The position numbers and the translations under genes were made by a program. The notes below the pieces were generated by a model. That model made no database searches. It was not told where the DNA came from and worked only from the letters and a program-made list of their open reading frames with translations. Below, one piece after another: positions 47,790 through 60,190 of a stretch of DNA of 64,000 nucleotides. Source of the stretch: Phylloscopus collybita (lineage: Eukaryota; Chordata; Aves; Passeriformes; Phylloscopidae); contig JAJNNQ010000075.1 of NCBI GenBank assembly GCA_027886175.1, positions 6,675,001-6,739,000 of the forward strand, given 5' to 3'. The first letter of the stretch is position 1, and every line of letters starts with the position of its first letter.

Positions 47790-48375
47790 CCTGATGAGAA
47801 TAAGATAAAGGTGATACTGTTGTCTCAGTGCTACCTCAGGCCTAGGGGAGCACTGATAGTGGGAACAATGAACCCACTCAAGGGAAGCAACTCAGCCTGA
47901 ATTATCCAACTCAGCCTGAAATCAGCCCTGGGGAGGTGAAAGGTAATTCCAGCAGGAGGGGATTCCCACAACCCACTGACTCAAAGAAACGCACTCAAGA
48001 AAAGAGAAAGACTGAGCATGGGGCTAAGCAGCATTAGAAACAAGGGAATCACCTAACCAATAGAACTGTGTAGCAAATAAGCATTAGTTCCTTTGTTTGC
48101 TAAAATGTATAAATTGTGAAAAGTTTTCAAAAACCTGGGGATCCCCAATGTCAAGAAGTCCAGGGTAAAGAGGGACCAACAGGATGCTGCTGCTGGATCC
48201 GTGGGCTGTGATATCTGTCTACCTAATCTGTCTCTTTCTCACTCTCTCTCCCTCCACCCCTTCTCAATTTCTTTTGATTTATCTATACCATCTCTAAAAT
48301 TTAGTGTTAAATAAAATCTGTACTATTGACTTTGATATATGGTCTTGTTTGCACCTTAATTCTGGTAGAGGCATC
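47790..48375 (+). mobile_element. probable second ERV LTR (different family)
   Basis: The segment has LTR-like organisation. TATAAA lies at 48108-48113 in TAAAATGTATAAATTGTG. A CT-rich run follows at 48225-48262, then AATAAA at 48310-48315 with GT-rich text after it. Upstream is a moderately GC-rich U3-like part. I cannot fix the ends: no convincing TG...CA pair with matching target duplications was found, and no retroviral genes are present. Confidence 0.45.
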
Positions 48376-49706
48376 TCTCAATAATGGAATCATAACAGTT
48401 CTCAAAGAGGCTCAGCAGTGCCTCCATACCACTTGAAAATTCATTAAATCTTGCTGTTAAACACTGAACAGAAGGATGGGACCACACCCAATGCTTTTTC
48501 TCAAATTGACAAAGAACTACTGATAAAAGTCCTGACCTGTGAACACTACTAGGGTGAAGTGCAGGTGTCCCACTATATCTGCACCTGCTATGCATGGTTT
48601 TGTTTAGACTGCACTTGTTCTTACCTATAATATAGTCATGCCAATTAAACTGTATGAACTCCAAAACTTCTTTGCTGACATGTGAACTTCTATCTAGCCT
48701 TGGAAAGAAACTAGGTAAGTTCTGTTATGATTTAACTCTTGGCACATAGGTATTTTTTCTTGTCTGACTCCTTATTTTCTAGATTCTTACACATGGCTGT
48801 TCTGATTATTTGTTCCAGAAACCTATTGTGCATTTAAACCAAGCTGAAAGGTCTGTATTTCCTCCAGGTCCTCTCTCTTTGCCATTATCAGGACTGAGAA
48901 TGCTTTTGACCCTTACAGTCTGTTGGTAGTTCATCCGCTGTTTACAAATTCTCAGAGCCTATAGCAGCAGACACCAAGATTAACCTCACAGGCCAAATTG
49001 TACAGGGAATATCAAAGGCTCAAATGAATTTTTTGAACACAGAATGTCATTTGGGATGCCAGAGGATATCTGAGCATCTCTGTTGTCTGTGGAGTGTCTT
49101 GCATCTTTCTGTACCAGCAGCTGGAGGTGAGGTGAACATCTCAAGTCACTCTGGGGTCATTGAGGATCCTGAGTTGGAAGTGACCCACAGGGATCATCAA
49201 ATCCAACACTACGAGTAAGCAGTGCAGCCAAAAGCCATCTTCTTCCCTTTTTTGTCATTGGAATAAAATGTTCCCTGTCTGCAGTAAAAAGGCAAGTCCT
49301 CTTTGAGTTTCTCACTGTCATTGGTCAGCAGTGTCCCCTCTCCACTGAGAAGCTGATCAGCAATTTCCATGGTCTTCCTTGAACTGATAATGTAAATGTG
49401 GTTTCTTCTTCCTATTCTTCTGTGTGGAGACCTCATTCTATTTTCCTTTTTCACGGACATAGCTTACACTTTTGCTTTAAGTGTATTTTCTCTGAGGAGC
49501 TGCAAACCATCTTTTGTTGTTCTCTCCTTCAGACTCACCTCCTGTGACACTACTGGCTGTGTCCCTCAGATTTGTTCAAAACCAAATGTGAAAGGCTGTC
49601 TGTGGAGTGAGTGAAAATTCTAGATCTGAAATTGCAATGAATTCTCTCAGGAACTACTCTTTGGCAAACAGATATTGGAAGTTAGAGGTCTCCCACCACA
49701 CACACA
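48376..49706. other. intergenic with short antisense LINE remnants
   Basis: The part at about 48840-49000 (GAAAGGTCTGTATTTCCTCC, AGGTCCTCTCTCTTTGCC) resembles an antisense CR1-type reverse-transcriptase region but is strongly diverged. A clearer antisense CR1 tail lies at 49150-49212. The remainder is unique. No gene is supported. Confidence 0.45.
49150..49212 (-). mobile_element. CR1 LINE 3'-tail fragment, antisense
   Basis: It reads GGATCCTGAGTTGGAAGTGA, CCCACAGGGATCATCAAATC and CAACACTACGAGTAAGCAG, the reverse complement of a CR1 3' end with its TCCAACTC-type motif. Confidence 0.7.
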
Positions 49707-50360
49707 ATCACAGAATCTTTTAGGTTAGGAAGGACCCTTAAGATCATTGAATCCAACTGCAAGCCAAGTCCACCACTAAACCATGTCCCTAAGTACCACA
49801 TCACGTGTCCTTTAAATACCTCCAGGGATGGTGACTCAACCACTCCCTTGGGCAGCCTGGTCCAGTGCTCAACAACACTTTCCATGGAGTGACTTTTCCT
49901 AATATTTGATCTAAACCTCTTTAGGTGCAACTTGAGGACATTTCCTCTTGTGCCATCACAAGTTACTCAGGAAAAGAGACCAATACCCACATGACTACAC
50001 CCTCCCCTTTCAGGGAATTGTAGAAAGTAACATGGACTCCTTTTCTCCAAGCTAATCACTCTGAGCTCCTTCAGCTGCTCCTTATCACACTTGTGCTCCA
50101 CAGACTTCTCCAGCTCCATTGTCCTGCTCTCGACTCGCTCCAGCCCCTCAATTTTTCTTGCCATGGGGGCCCAAAACTGAACTCAGGATTAGCAGAGAGA
50201 TCTCACCAGTGCTCAGCACAGAGGGACAATCATTGCCCTGGTCCTGCTGGCCACACTATTGCTGACACAGAATGCCAGGAGGCCAGCACCCCCAGGGCCT
50301 TTCCCAGTGGGAGCTTTCCAGCCACTCTACCTCCAGCCTGGAGCACTGCAGGGCTTACTC
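49707..50360 (-). mobile_element. CR1 LINE 3' UTR region, antisense
   Basis: The text is a good antisense CR1 match: CACAGAATCTTTTAGGTTAG, TAAACCATGTCCCTAAGTAC, ATACCTCCAGGGATGGTGAC, AGCTCCTTCAGCTGCTCCTT, GCTCGACTCGCTCCAGCCC-like text and CTGGTCCTGCTGGCCACACT. Beyond 50290 it is rearranged and shortened (CACCCCCAGGGCC, GCTTTCCAGCCACTCTACC). The open frame at 50093-50512 is a shadow of this element. Confidence 0.85.
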
Positions 50361-50429
50361 TGGCACAATGTAGGAGCTGGCTAACAGTTGTGGGATTTTT
50401 CCCAGATGCTTACAGAATGTTTCATGTGC

Positions 50430-51110
50430 CTCTTTGTCCTGGCTGGAAAGTCTATAACAGACTCCCACGAGGATATCTGCCTTCTTGGACTTCCCCCAGT
50501 TCTTACCCATAAAGTCTCGACTCTTTCATCACCATCCTCGAGTTTTAGGCAGTCAAAACACTCCCAAACACACAGGGCTACCCCACTGTCTCACCTTCCT
50601 TGCCTGTCCCTTCTGAAGACCTTACAGCCATCCACTGCAGCTGTGTGACTCATCCAACCATATTTCTGTGATTGCAACTATATGGTAGTTTTCCAGCTGC
50701 ACAATGGTTTCTACTCCTCCTGCTCTTTGCCCATGCTGCATGCACTGCTGAAGATGCACTTCAGTTGGGCTGCTGTTCCTGCCACCTTTTCTGGGGGGCA
50801 AGCCATGATTCCTGTGGGACTGTTCTCAGGTTCTTCCATGTTTTCTAACATATCAACAACTTTTACTCATTTGCTGCCATGTGGATCTCCATCTCCTGCT
50901 CCACAGAGGTGGCTGAAGGGTTCCACACATTCTTAAAGAGATGTTTCAAATTTGCGTCAGTGTGCTCAGCACAGCCTGGAGCAGCCTGAGGGGCTTCACT
51001 AGAACATTTCCTCAAATGTTGGTGTGCTGCCCCCAGGCTCAGCTCTAGAAAGCCTTGTTTTATCTGTTTCTGTTTTTAAACCTAGTTTAAAGTTCTTTCC
51101 ATGAGCCCTG
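50430..51110 (-). mobile_element. CR1-type LINE ORF2 endonuclease region, antisense, broken
   Basis: Antisense text such as CTATAACAGACTCCCACGAG, CAAAACACTCCCAAACACAC, AGGGCTACCCCACTGTCTCA, CCTTCTGAAGACCTTACAGC and CATATTTCTGTGATTGCAAC translates on the minus strand to a recognisable LINE endonuclease segment (VALCV-like, then ILVGVCYR-like). No reverse-transcriptase region lies between this and the 3' UTR at its 3' side, so the copy is internally deleted or made of two insertions. Confidence 0.65.
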
Positions 51111-51821
51111 TCAACTCAACAGTCAATGCTATTGCTCCCTGGTCGGGCTGGCTGAGTTAGAGCCTCATCCTGCACAACCATTCCATGCAAACTTCCACAA
51201 AAACAGCTCAACCTGTTCTCTTGTACTGTTTGTGAGTTCCTCATGTTTCTTTGATCCATGGCAGGTCCTGACCACCTTTGGTCCTGCCCAAGTCCCCGAG
51301 CTGCTGTGACGTGTGCTGTGGTTTTCTGCCAGGTCTCTGTGCTTCCCTGAGATTCCCCCAGCTGAGAAATTCTCTGGAATGCTCCATTGCTGATCGTGGT
51401 GGCACTGGAGCTGCTAGCCTTGGCAACTGAGTTTTCATTTGCTTCCTTCATTTTTCTCCTCTCATTTGTCTCATGCTGTCAAAACACAAAGTTTCTGCCA
51501 ATTCTTTCCATCACTACCTCTTCTAGGGGTTCTCTGATGAAAAATGGCGGAATCAAGATAATTTATGTATTCAATCCAGTACACCCAATAGACAACACAG
51601 TGCTGTGGGACAGTTATGAATCAATTTTTTTAAGTAAATCATGGAAAAGGAATGTTGAAGATTATCAGCATGCAGGTGTTTACTTAAATGACTTCATAGT
51701 AAAAGAATATCTTAGTAGTTCCAACAATTAAACCAAACCATGTTCTCTGCTCCCACTTGTTAACTAATGCCAAATGAAAACAGGTTTTTGTTATATTTCC
51801 AAAATTGAAAGCACATTCTCC

Positions 51822-51841
51822 ATATATATATATATATATAT
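51822..51841. repeat. (AT)n microsatellite, about 10 units
   Basis: Alternating A and T for 19-20 bases. Confidence 0.9.
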
Positions 51842-54062
51842 TTACTTTAGCGTGTCTTTTCAGTTACTCATAACTGTACTGGCTCTAGGCCTGCAGCCAT
51901 GAAAACAGCACAGTATTGAAAATCTTTCTTGCAAGCTTCTCCTTTGATCATCATCATGCTGTCTCCATTAGTAACTCTTTAGGTTACTGGAATCTGCTCT
52001 GAGAATGGAGTCAATGACCTTCTGCTTTAATTACACCTGAATTTTTCACTTTTCTTTTTGGTGCTGTTTTGGTCTCTTCTGATAGAAGATAATGATGGTT
52101 CCAGTACCACCAAAATCCTTGTCATGTAAATATTCATGGACCTTTAAAAAGAATCATTTCTCTTTGTTAACAACACAGCATTTCAGCAGTATGGAATGGC
52201 ACACAGCTTTAATAGCATGCACTTAAAGCAGAGGATAGTACAAAATCAATGCAATGTTCAACCAGAATAAACACACAGAACATGATATAGTCTGCCCATT
52301 TTTAATTTTCATATTTGGATGATATAAACCTGGTTTTCTGTTGTTTAAGAGAAACCATTGCCAGCTTTCTACTGTGAAAGAATAAAATGAGTACTGTGGT
52401 GTTTATACTATTATTTTAATCTTAAGTTTGGTTTATTTTATGCTGTATTTCCTGTTTGCTTTATGATGCATTTTTTTCTATTAACAACACAATATTGCAC
52501 CAAGAAATGTAGTTCTTTTTATCAAAATACATTAGCCTGCAGTGTTTGGTAAAGCTCTAATTCAGTCCAATAATTAAATAGATGTTAAATTCCCATGTGT
52601 TTTTTAAGTCAGTCACAAATAAGGACAATTCCCTGAGTCAGGAGTAATTGATCAGGCTGCTCTATTTTATTTTATTTTACCAAGCATGTTAGACCAGAAG
52701 GTCATCAGATTCTGCTTCCTGCTATTACAGGTACACAGTTTCTTATCCACATGAACTGCTGATCAGGATCTGTCTGAAAACTTCTTTCTCGTTACAGATA
52801 TTTAATGGTTGTGATCCAGACAGTTGGAAATTTTCTCCTGGTTTCTATATAAATGTACTCATGCTCAGTTTATTTGTCCTGCATTAACCTGGCACTGAAA
52901 AAAATGTAGAAAAGGAAGTACTTTTTAATAAAAATCTTTCCTCCTTTTGTCATTATGGCTTGAGCAAGCTTGGTGTGCCCAGATTCCTTTAGCACAGCAG
53001 CCCAGCCACTTTACTGTTGATTTCTTCACCCTGCCTATTTTGGGGTCTTGAATTAAAGACCTCACTGTCCCAAAGTACTGCACATGAGGGTTCTCTAGGA
53101 ATAAGGACACCGAGTTGCTGAGAGATTCAGTGACATTTGTATTTCGTTGTGTATTCTGAAAAGTTCTCATCTGTCCTGGAACCTCCTTGCTTTTCTCACA
53201 GATGCAGCAGTGGTGACTCTCAGTTGCCTGCGATGGGCAAATTCAAAGCAGCTTTCCTTCTCAGTTTTTCCAAGTTATTATTGCCCTGTATATTTTATTC
53301 CACCAGCTAATTGACCTGGTAACTACATGTCACTGATCATTTCCAAATAGCATGCTTAAATTTCCACTCTTCCTGACATTGTTTTACACATTCTCTAAGT
53401 AGTATTTATCGTTCTGTCCCTGAGGTTGTTGTCCTTTACATCATATGCTGTAAATCCCTTTAGGTGTTCTCCCTGTGTCACACCTTTAAATTATTCTATC
53501 GGACTTTCAGACCTTCTCTGGCATTATTCCAATGTGTCTCAGACTTTTGGATGCCAGTGTAGATCCTATTTCTGCATGTGAAAGCATTTGCAAGGGTCAG
53601 CAGGAATTGGGCTGCAATACAGAATCCTATTCTCTGGGCAGAACATCCATTCAGCAAAAGAAACAGGAGAAATTTATGGTGTTTTACTTAATATCCAAAT
53701 AACAGCAGCAACAAAAACAGCTCCATCCTGTTATATGAACTCATTGAGACAGTCTGTCAAAGCAACAAGTTTTAATAAAAGGTTCAGAAACCATTGTGTC
53801 ATTTAAGTAAATTATGGCCCATCTGCAGTGCTCCAAGCTAATTAGTTGGGTTTTTTTGAAGCCAAATATTTTGACGTTTAAATATATATCCAAGGGAGAA
53901 ACATATACATTAATTAAAATGTATTTATGAAGCAAAACCAAGCAAATATTAAACCAGCCACTATTAATAATTAAATTTTTAAAGATTATTAGAATTTGCT
54001 GCTTAGGTAAATAGGTGCTGTACTCACTCCTGTCTCTGTGAAATATTGTAGTCATTCAAATC

Positions 54063-54102
54063 AATTATCCTTTTACAGATGCGATTTCATAAAAGGATAA
54101 TT
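54063..54102. repeat. perfect 12-bp inverted repeat with 16-base spacer
   Basis: Left arm AATTATCCTTTT (54063-54074) and right arm AAAAGGATAATT (54091-54102) are exact reverse complements. Both hold TTATCC/GGATAA, a GATA-like core. Confidence 0.9.
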
Positions 54103-56895
54103 ATTTCATGTCTGGAATTGCATCAGGTAAAACAATCTATTTTAATTGTTTCTGTATCAGTGAACTGCAGCACATTTTTTTTCTATCCACAAAACAAATT
54201 TAATCAACTCTGCCAAATAAGAACTCATTTGTCACTTGAAAGATGAAATTGTTTATTTTCACTGTCAGTCAAAAAGAACCCAAACAAACCATATATCTGC
54301 ATGCATATTCCTTACATCTGTAAATGTACCTACTTTGGCCTTTTGTAAAAATTCACCTGCACTGGGGAACAATGTAGGTGATTCTATTTTTTCTTCCATT
54401 ACCTTTCATAGATGTTTGTCCTGGGTACACAATGACAGTGCCTGCCAGAGGTCCTGCTGACTCCTATTTAAAGGCCTCTTTAACCTGGTGAAATTAAAAA
54501 TCTCTGCCCACAAGGTTGTTTTTGAAAGTCACATATGACACAGGAACAATGACAGATTGCCTTTCATTTTTCTCAGGAGGAATTTATTGAACTGACCAAA
54601 GTAATACAAAAGTGAGCAAACTTAGTGGATGAACAGCACAGCTGGAGAGAATTTCTCTCAAAACACAGCAAATATTTTCACAGGCACGTGAATATGGGAG
54701 GTGCACCTTAAAGGCTTTGCTCCAGCTGAGCAGAGGGGTGGATGGATTCACAGACTCACACATGGTGTCCTTTTGCAAACTTCAGGCTCCAAGGGCAGTG
54801 TATTTGCCTTGTTCCCTGCAGCCACAAGATCCAGCCCATGCCCTGCTTACCAGCACTGGACCTGGGGGTCTGCTCATCCAGCCTCCATGTGCTGAGGAGG
54901 GAGCAAAACACCTCACCAGTCCTTGCTTTCCCATCTTCTCTGAGGCCTGACTTCTCTGTCACACGATGGACCAAGTGCTCTAATTTGTGTGTGTAGAGCA
55001 GCCATCTCCACTGGTGACTTCCTTAGCCAAACTGTAAGAACTGGATGCTAACAAACCTTTCCCTACCACTGAAGTTCCCTTTGCAGACCCAGGCTGCCTC
55101 TGTAATTTCCAGCACAATCCTGGGCACAGGAACGTGGTTCCACGTGGCAGTAAATCCCTGGATTGTTCTCTGTCAAGAATTTGTCCTCTTCCAACTTGTG
55201 AACTCCCCAGCAGTCCCTGGATGTACCTCAACAGATTGCACAGTCCAGGGATCATTCCCCAGAGTGTTTTTTGTGTAGCCACCGTGCTCTGGGGGCTATC
55301 ATGATTTACTAGTGTGGATGCAGGCTGATGTGTACCACCTGACTTCAAGGTCCAGGAGCATTTTTTTCCACATGGGCAGCCAGCATGTCTCACCATGTCC
55401 CTTCCTTTGTGCCTGTCACCTCCCTGGTGGCAGCTGCCATTTCAAATCTCAGCTCCTGCAGTGACCCTGATTCCCTCAGCCCAAGCCATTTCCAAAAGCC
55501 TCCTGCACGACGGGAGCCCATCTGGGCTGAGATGTGAGCTGACCCCATCACTCAGTGGCAGGCACAAAGCTCTGTGCTCTGAGAGGCTCATTCCACAAGG
55601 CTCAGTCTCAATGCAGAGCAGCAGCTCTTGCCTCTCCCTGCCTGTCACTGATGTAGCTCCTAGCCAAGGCAGGAACTTGCAACAAACAGTCAGCATTTCC
55701 CCCACAATAAGAAAAGTAGGGATCTATTTCCTGGTGCATTTGTTTCCTAGGCTTTGGAATACAGCATTCTGATAAAATTCTTATCAATATTAATAATAAT
55801 ATATAGCCACTGCTTGATGAGACAAACGGAGTAGCTGAAATGTGTGCGCTGTATTTTGAATCATGTCTTTTCTGATAAGACTTAGACCTTTGAAGCAGAA
55901 GTCAGAGCTCTGCAGCATATCTCTCATGAATCTTTGTTCGTTTCAACTGGGTAATTGAGAAAATAAGGGCAACTCAGACTGATTCACACTGGATTTACCT
56001 GTGCTGGCTGAAGATGTTACCTGCCGGGATGATAAACTCTTCAGCTGCTGCAGCTAAATCAGAGATGATTGTGAATCTGACTTGTCAGCCTGCCCAGTTT
56101 GCAACCTGATGTTTTAATGTAAACTGAGATTGATAGTGGTTTACATTTACTGGCAATGACAAAATCAGCACCTCACCTGATCAGTGATTTGGCAGAGACA
56201 TTTTTGGATGGCAGGCTTTTAAACCACCCTGTCCTGAAGGGCCAAATCTTGTGAAAAGGTGGGGTTTTAAGGACAGGACTGTTACATCTGACTCTGGCTT
56301 CACAAGCTCATGTTCATCAGACCTCTGGATTTCAGTGGACTAAAGAAAAATAGCTGACCTGTGGTATTGTGAAAAGTATTTTTCCTTGGCACATTTTCTT
56401 TCTTGATCTCATCAGAGATCTTGTCAAAAGAATTCAGTGGAGAAGACTTACCAAGCAGGTAAAAATAATAAAAAAAACCCCATGGATAATTAATACCCAA
56501 TTAGTTTGATCCCAGTTATACCTAAGACTTCAGAAGAAACTATTAAGGAAAATATAGAAATACAGATAAATTAATTTATATGCTACAAGCCTTTGTCAAA
56601 GACAAAATCCTCAGAATAATCTGAAGTCTTCTTTGACAAGATATGAGATTTCCTAAATTAGTGCATTTTTCTCTTTACGTGTAAGAAATTATTACTTAAG
56701 ATAACTAAACTGGATATCAGTAGAGCTGTGAGATAACTGGAGATAAGGAAATACAAGACTGTCATGAGACCTTGTCTGGAATAGTATGGGAATTCTGGTT
56801 TTCCATGTCTGAGAAAAAGAAATACAAAATGAAGCAGGCAGAGCAAAGTATAAGCTAGAAATTTATTTTACTTGAGGAAACAAAAAGAACCTAAT

Positions 56896-57060
56896 TTATT
56901 TCACAGAAAAATAAATGATACAAGAATGGATCTGTGATAGGTATGTGTCTCCATCCAGGAGGAGAAGACTGGCAGGTCCCTTCAGTGGTGCATGCCTGGA
57001 AGGGAGATCCAGTTTGATCCCAAAAAAATTCAAAAGAAAGTATTGCAAGCCATTCTGGGG
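56896..57060. other. intergenic sequence before the CAAA repeat
   Basis: No element is recognised. The 201-codon antisense frame from 57501 to 56896 crosses the simple repeat and is not supported as a gene. Confidence 0.4.
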
Positions 57061-57178
57061 AAAACAAACAAACAAACAAACAAACAAACAAAACAACAAA
57101 AACACCCAAAACACACAAAACCCAAAACCAAAAACACAACCAAAACAAACAAACAAACAAAAATCCACCAAAAAACCC
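57061..57178. repeat. (CAAA)n and A/C-rich simple repeat
   Basis: Uninterrupted CAAA units occupy about 57064-57091, followed by degenerate A/C text such as ACACCCAAAACACACAAAAC, and CAAA units again near 57145-57162. Confidence 0.92.
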
Positions 57179-59415
57179 CCCAGTTGTGCAGAGGCCAAAA
57201 TGCTTAATTGCCCTTTAAAAGCTCCAGAACAAGCACATGACATATGGAAATTGTTCCACTGGAGGAGGTGAGGGAGGTCAAATGGAAAGTGGGACCTCAG
57301 CTGCTCAGTCTTTCCCTGCATGGCAATGCAGAGGGGTGTGTCTGCCATCACGTATTTTGACTGGAAGCTTTCTTGTACATCTGGACTGTGCCAGCAGCAT
57401 CCAGGGTCCCTTCCCAGCAGCAGTTTCCTGACAATCCCATGGCAGCACAGGCAGGAAGGAGGAAGAGCCCAGTGCTCTGCCCTCAGCTCCAGTGTGCTCA
57501 ACTAAAACTCTTGAGCTGTTGAGTCTATGATCAGGCTTGTGAGCAAAGGATGAAGTTTCCTATTAGAGTTTGGAGTGAAGGAAGGGATTTAATAAAATTA
57601 TCCACACTTGTACGTCATCCAAGCTCTATGAAGAACACCATGCCTTGTTTATCCGTGGGTAAACAGCTGTAACAGACCCTACCTGCTTCAAAGAGGATTC
57701 ACAAGAGACAGCGATCAATAAATACTTGTGAAGACCTTTGATGCTTGAAAATGGAAAATGCTATTTTCACTAGACTTATACAACAATTCAATTACAGTTT
57801 TGGAGAAACAGAGGGAGAAGAGCAAACAGATTTGATCAAGACTGAGGTTCTTTGCCATGATTACACTGAGACCAAACTAAAAATAACTATAGGCTAAGAA
57901 AGAACTGATTCAAAAGGCTATCTTTCAGACTTATTGTAAGTACACGATCTAGAAATTATTAAAAAAAAAAATTGAAAAAGATAAATAAGATAGGCAAGGG
58001 CTCTTCTGTCAGATCAGCTGTTTGGACTAATGGAAGCAGCGTATCAGGTTAGAAAGGCACAGTCACAAAACTAATGAAAATTTAGGGGAATGATAAATGT
58101 GTTTTGATACCAACCTAAGACTGAGGTGTCCCTAAAGAGCTTACTTTAGAGATAAGTGCAGGACAAAATTCAATTCCATGAAATTGCAGTGAAGGCAAGA
58201 TTGAAGTCACCTAAATTAAGACTGAATTTAGATTAATGTTCTGCAAAATTTGGGTGCCAACAGCTCAGTCCACTGCTTCAAAGCAGCCACTCTCTTGATA
58301 CTCTTTTTATTGTCCATTGTCTGTGTGTGCCTTTGGTCAGCCCCAGAGCTCCATACAAACACAAACATTGCACATCTCTACTGTCACCCATTCAGATCAG
58401 GTTGGTGCCCATGCCATCCTCAAGATCTCTTGACATTCAGATTTTGGCACCAATGTGTAATTCCACCCAAAACCTGGAGAACTTGGCCTGTGGTGTAATT
58501 GGAGGAGCCCACTGCCATGCACAGATCCATAGGGTTGGCAAACCACAGATGTTCAAACCCATGATGGAAGAAGTCAGGACCTAAAAAGCAAGAATTTAAC
58601 TTTCCCTGATATTTTGAGGAGTTTCAAGCCTTTGTCACTGCTGTCCCCAGACACTGTGCTCCAAGAACATGTAGTCCATCCCTCCAGAAACACAACTCAG
58701 ATCTCAAGATTTGTGAGACTGGGATAAGAGCAGAAAAACGACCTGACTCAACTCTGAGAAAAGCAGGTGAAGGTTCTGACTGGGCTAATAAACCAGCACT
58801 ACTATAGCAACAGTTTATTTGTAAAGTATTTGGAAACCGTACTGTGCCCTTGTGCATGAAAAGGATCTGCCAGTCTGACCTTTCTTGTCATTAAACTCTG
58901 CTTCCTGTGTGCAGACCTGCTTAAAGATGCCTCTCTCCATGTGCTATTCCATAAGCCTCCTAAAAAAGGAAAAAATGTCTTTTGATTATAATGGAAGACC
59001 TACTCCCATGATTAAATGCAATGAAGAAACAATTGAATAAAATGATTTGCTAGCAGGAGACTCATACATCCTTAAATCAATAAAGTTGCATTTGCTTGCT
59101 GTGATGAGCCCACAGCCCACCTATGGCTGGCAGAGGCTGAATCAGCTTTCTGGCTGGAAGGATTATGAAGAATATATTACAAAAACATCAAAAAGAGCAA
59201 ATCTGTTTTGTCAGGCATTTTGAGAATAAATCCTGTGCTGAGCAGTACATGAAAACTACACAACAATCAATCTCCTACCCAACATCTTAGCCCCTCTTCC
59301 GTATCTCTTTTGGGCATGTGTAGTCTCACCAGGATGCTGACTCTGGCTGTGATTCTGCTGTCTTGCCTGCCCCATCTCTTGGCTTTGTCACTGTGGTGAC
59401 ACCATTAACTTTCTG

Positions 59416-59453
59416 CTTTGTCATAATGTGGCATCTTTGTCATAATGTGGCAA
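59416..59453 (+). repeat. 19-bp tandem duplication
   Basis: Units CTTTGTCATAATGTGGCAT and CTTTGTCATAATGTGGCAA are adjacent and differ only in the last base. Confidence 0.95.
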
Positions 59454-59690
59454 CCTTCCCCTTTGCTGTCCTATCAAAACACTGCTGCTCATGTCATCAC
59501 CCTCTCTTCCAACTGCTCTTGCTATTCACTACGAGAGTACAGACTACAGAAACTTGTTGAAAATATTTCACAGCCTACATTTTTATCTCCTTACTGTAGC
59601 TGGGGCCTTGGCTTCAGCTCAGTTGCTTGCTTTGTGCCTTCAAGTGAGCTCCTCTGTTCATTCTCTGGTTTTCCCTGGCATTAATCAGGA

Positions 59691-59718
59691 AAAACAAAAC
59701 AAAACAAAACAAAACAAA
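59691..59718. repeat. (AAAAC)n microsatellite, 5 units
   Basis: Five uninterrupted AAAAC units, then AAACC. Confidence 0.95.
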
Positions 59719-60166
59719 CCAGACCAGTCTGAAATGACTGTTATGATTCTCCTTGAAACTCCTCCCTCAAACACCTGTTTACTCTGTGATCAGGGCTCCT
59801 GTCCTTCCTCTCCTGGGACCACTGGATTGATCACTTTCACCAATGATGTGTGCTGGTTTCCTTGTGCTTTCCTTGCCTGTTTTATCTCCTCTTACATTTA
59901 CCCTGGGAGTTCTGCAAGGAAGACAGATTCCTTATGCCGTGTTCACAGAGCGTTTAACTCCAGGAGGAGGGTGGGACAGAGCTACTTTCTCACTAAATTT
60001 ATACTCTACAGGCAGCTCTTTGGTCTTTTTATTAAGGCAGGATCCATCTTCTTCCACAACTTCTCCATGTTACTTGACAAGATAGCAATATTCCACCCTG
60101 CTATGCTGAATGACATCAAAGGCATTGGGCTGTTGGGAAACACACTCAGATTGGTTTGAAAAACCC

Positions 60167-60190
60167 AGAGAGAGAAAGAGAGAGAGAGAG
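60167..60190. repeat. (AG)n microsatellite with one interruption
   Basis: AG repeats for 24 bases, interrupted by one AA. Confidence 0.9.

Larger units (their letters stand above)
51111..56895. other. intergenic, no gene supported
   Basis: Mostly unique AT-rich sequence. A (TA)n repeat lies at 51822-51841, an inverted repeat at 54063-54102, and candidate regulatory blocks at 52000-52260 and 55790-56200. Frames at 54980-55396 and 55395-55772 (125-138 codons) are in a GC-richer part and show no domain I recognise. Confidence 0.5.

Noticed and set aside
50093..50512. 139-codon frame, plus strand
   Set aside because: It lies on the reverse of a CR1 LINE; it is a shadow of repeat sequence.
56896..57501. 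201-codon antisense frame
   Set aside because: About 40 codons come from the (CAAA)n repeat; the rest has no recognised domain.
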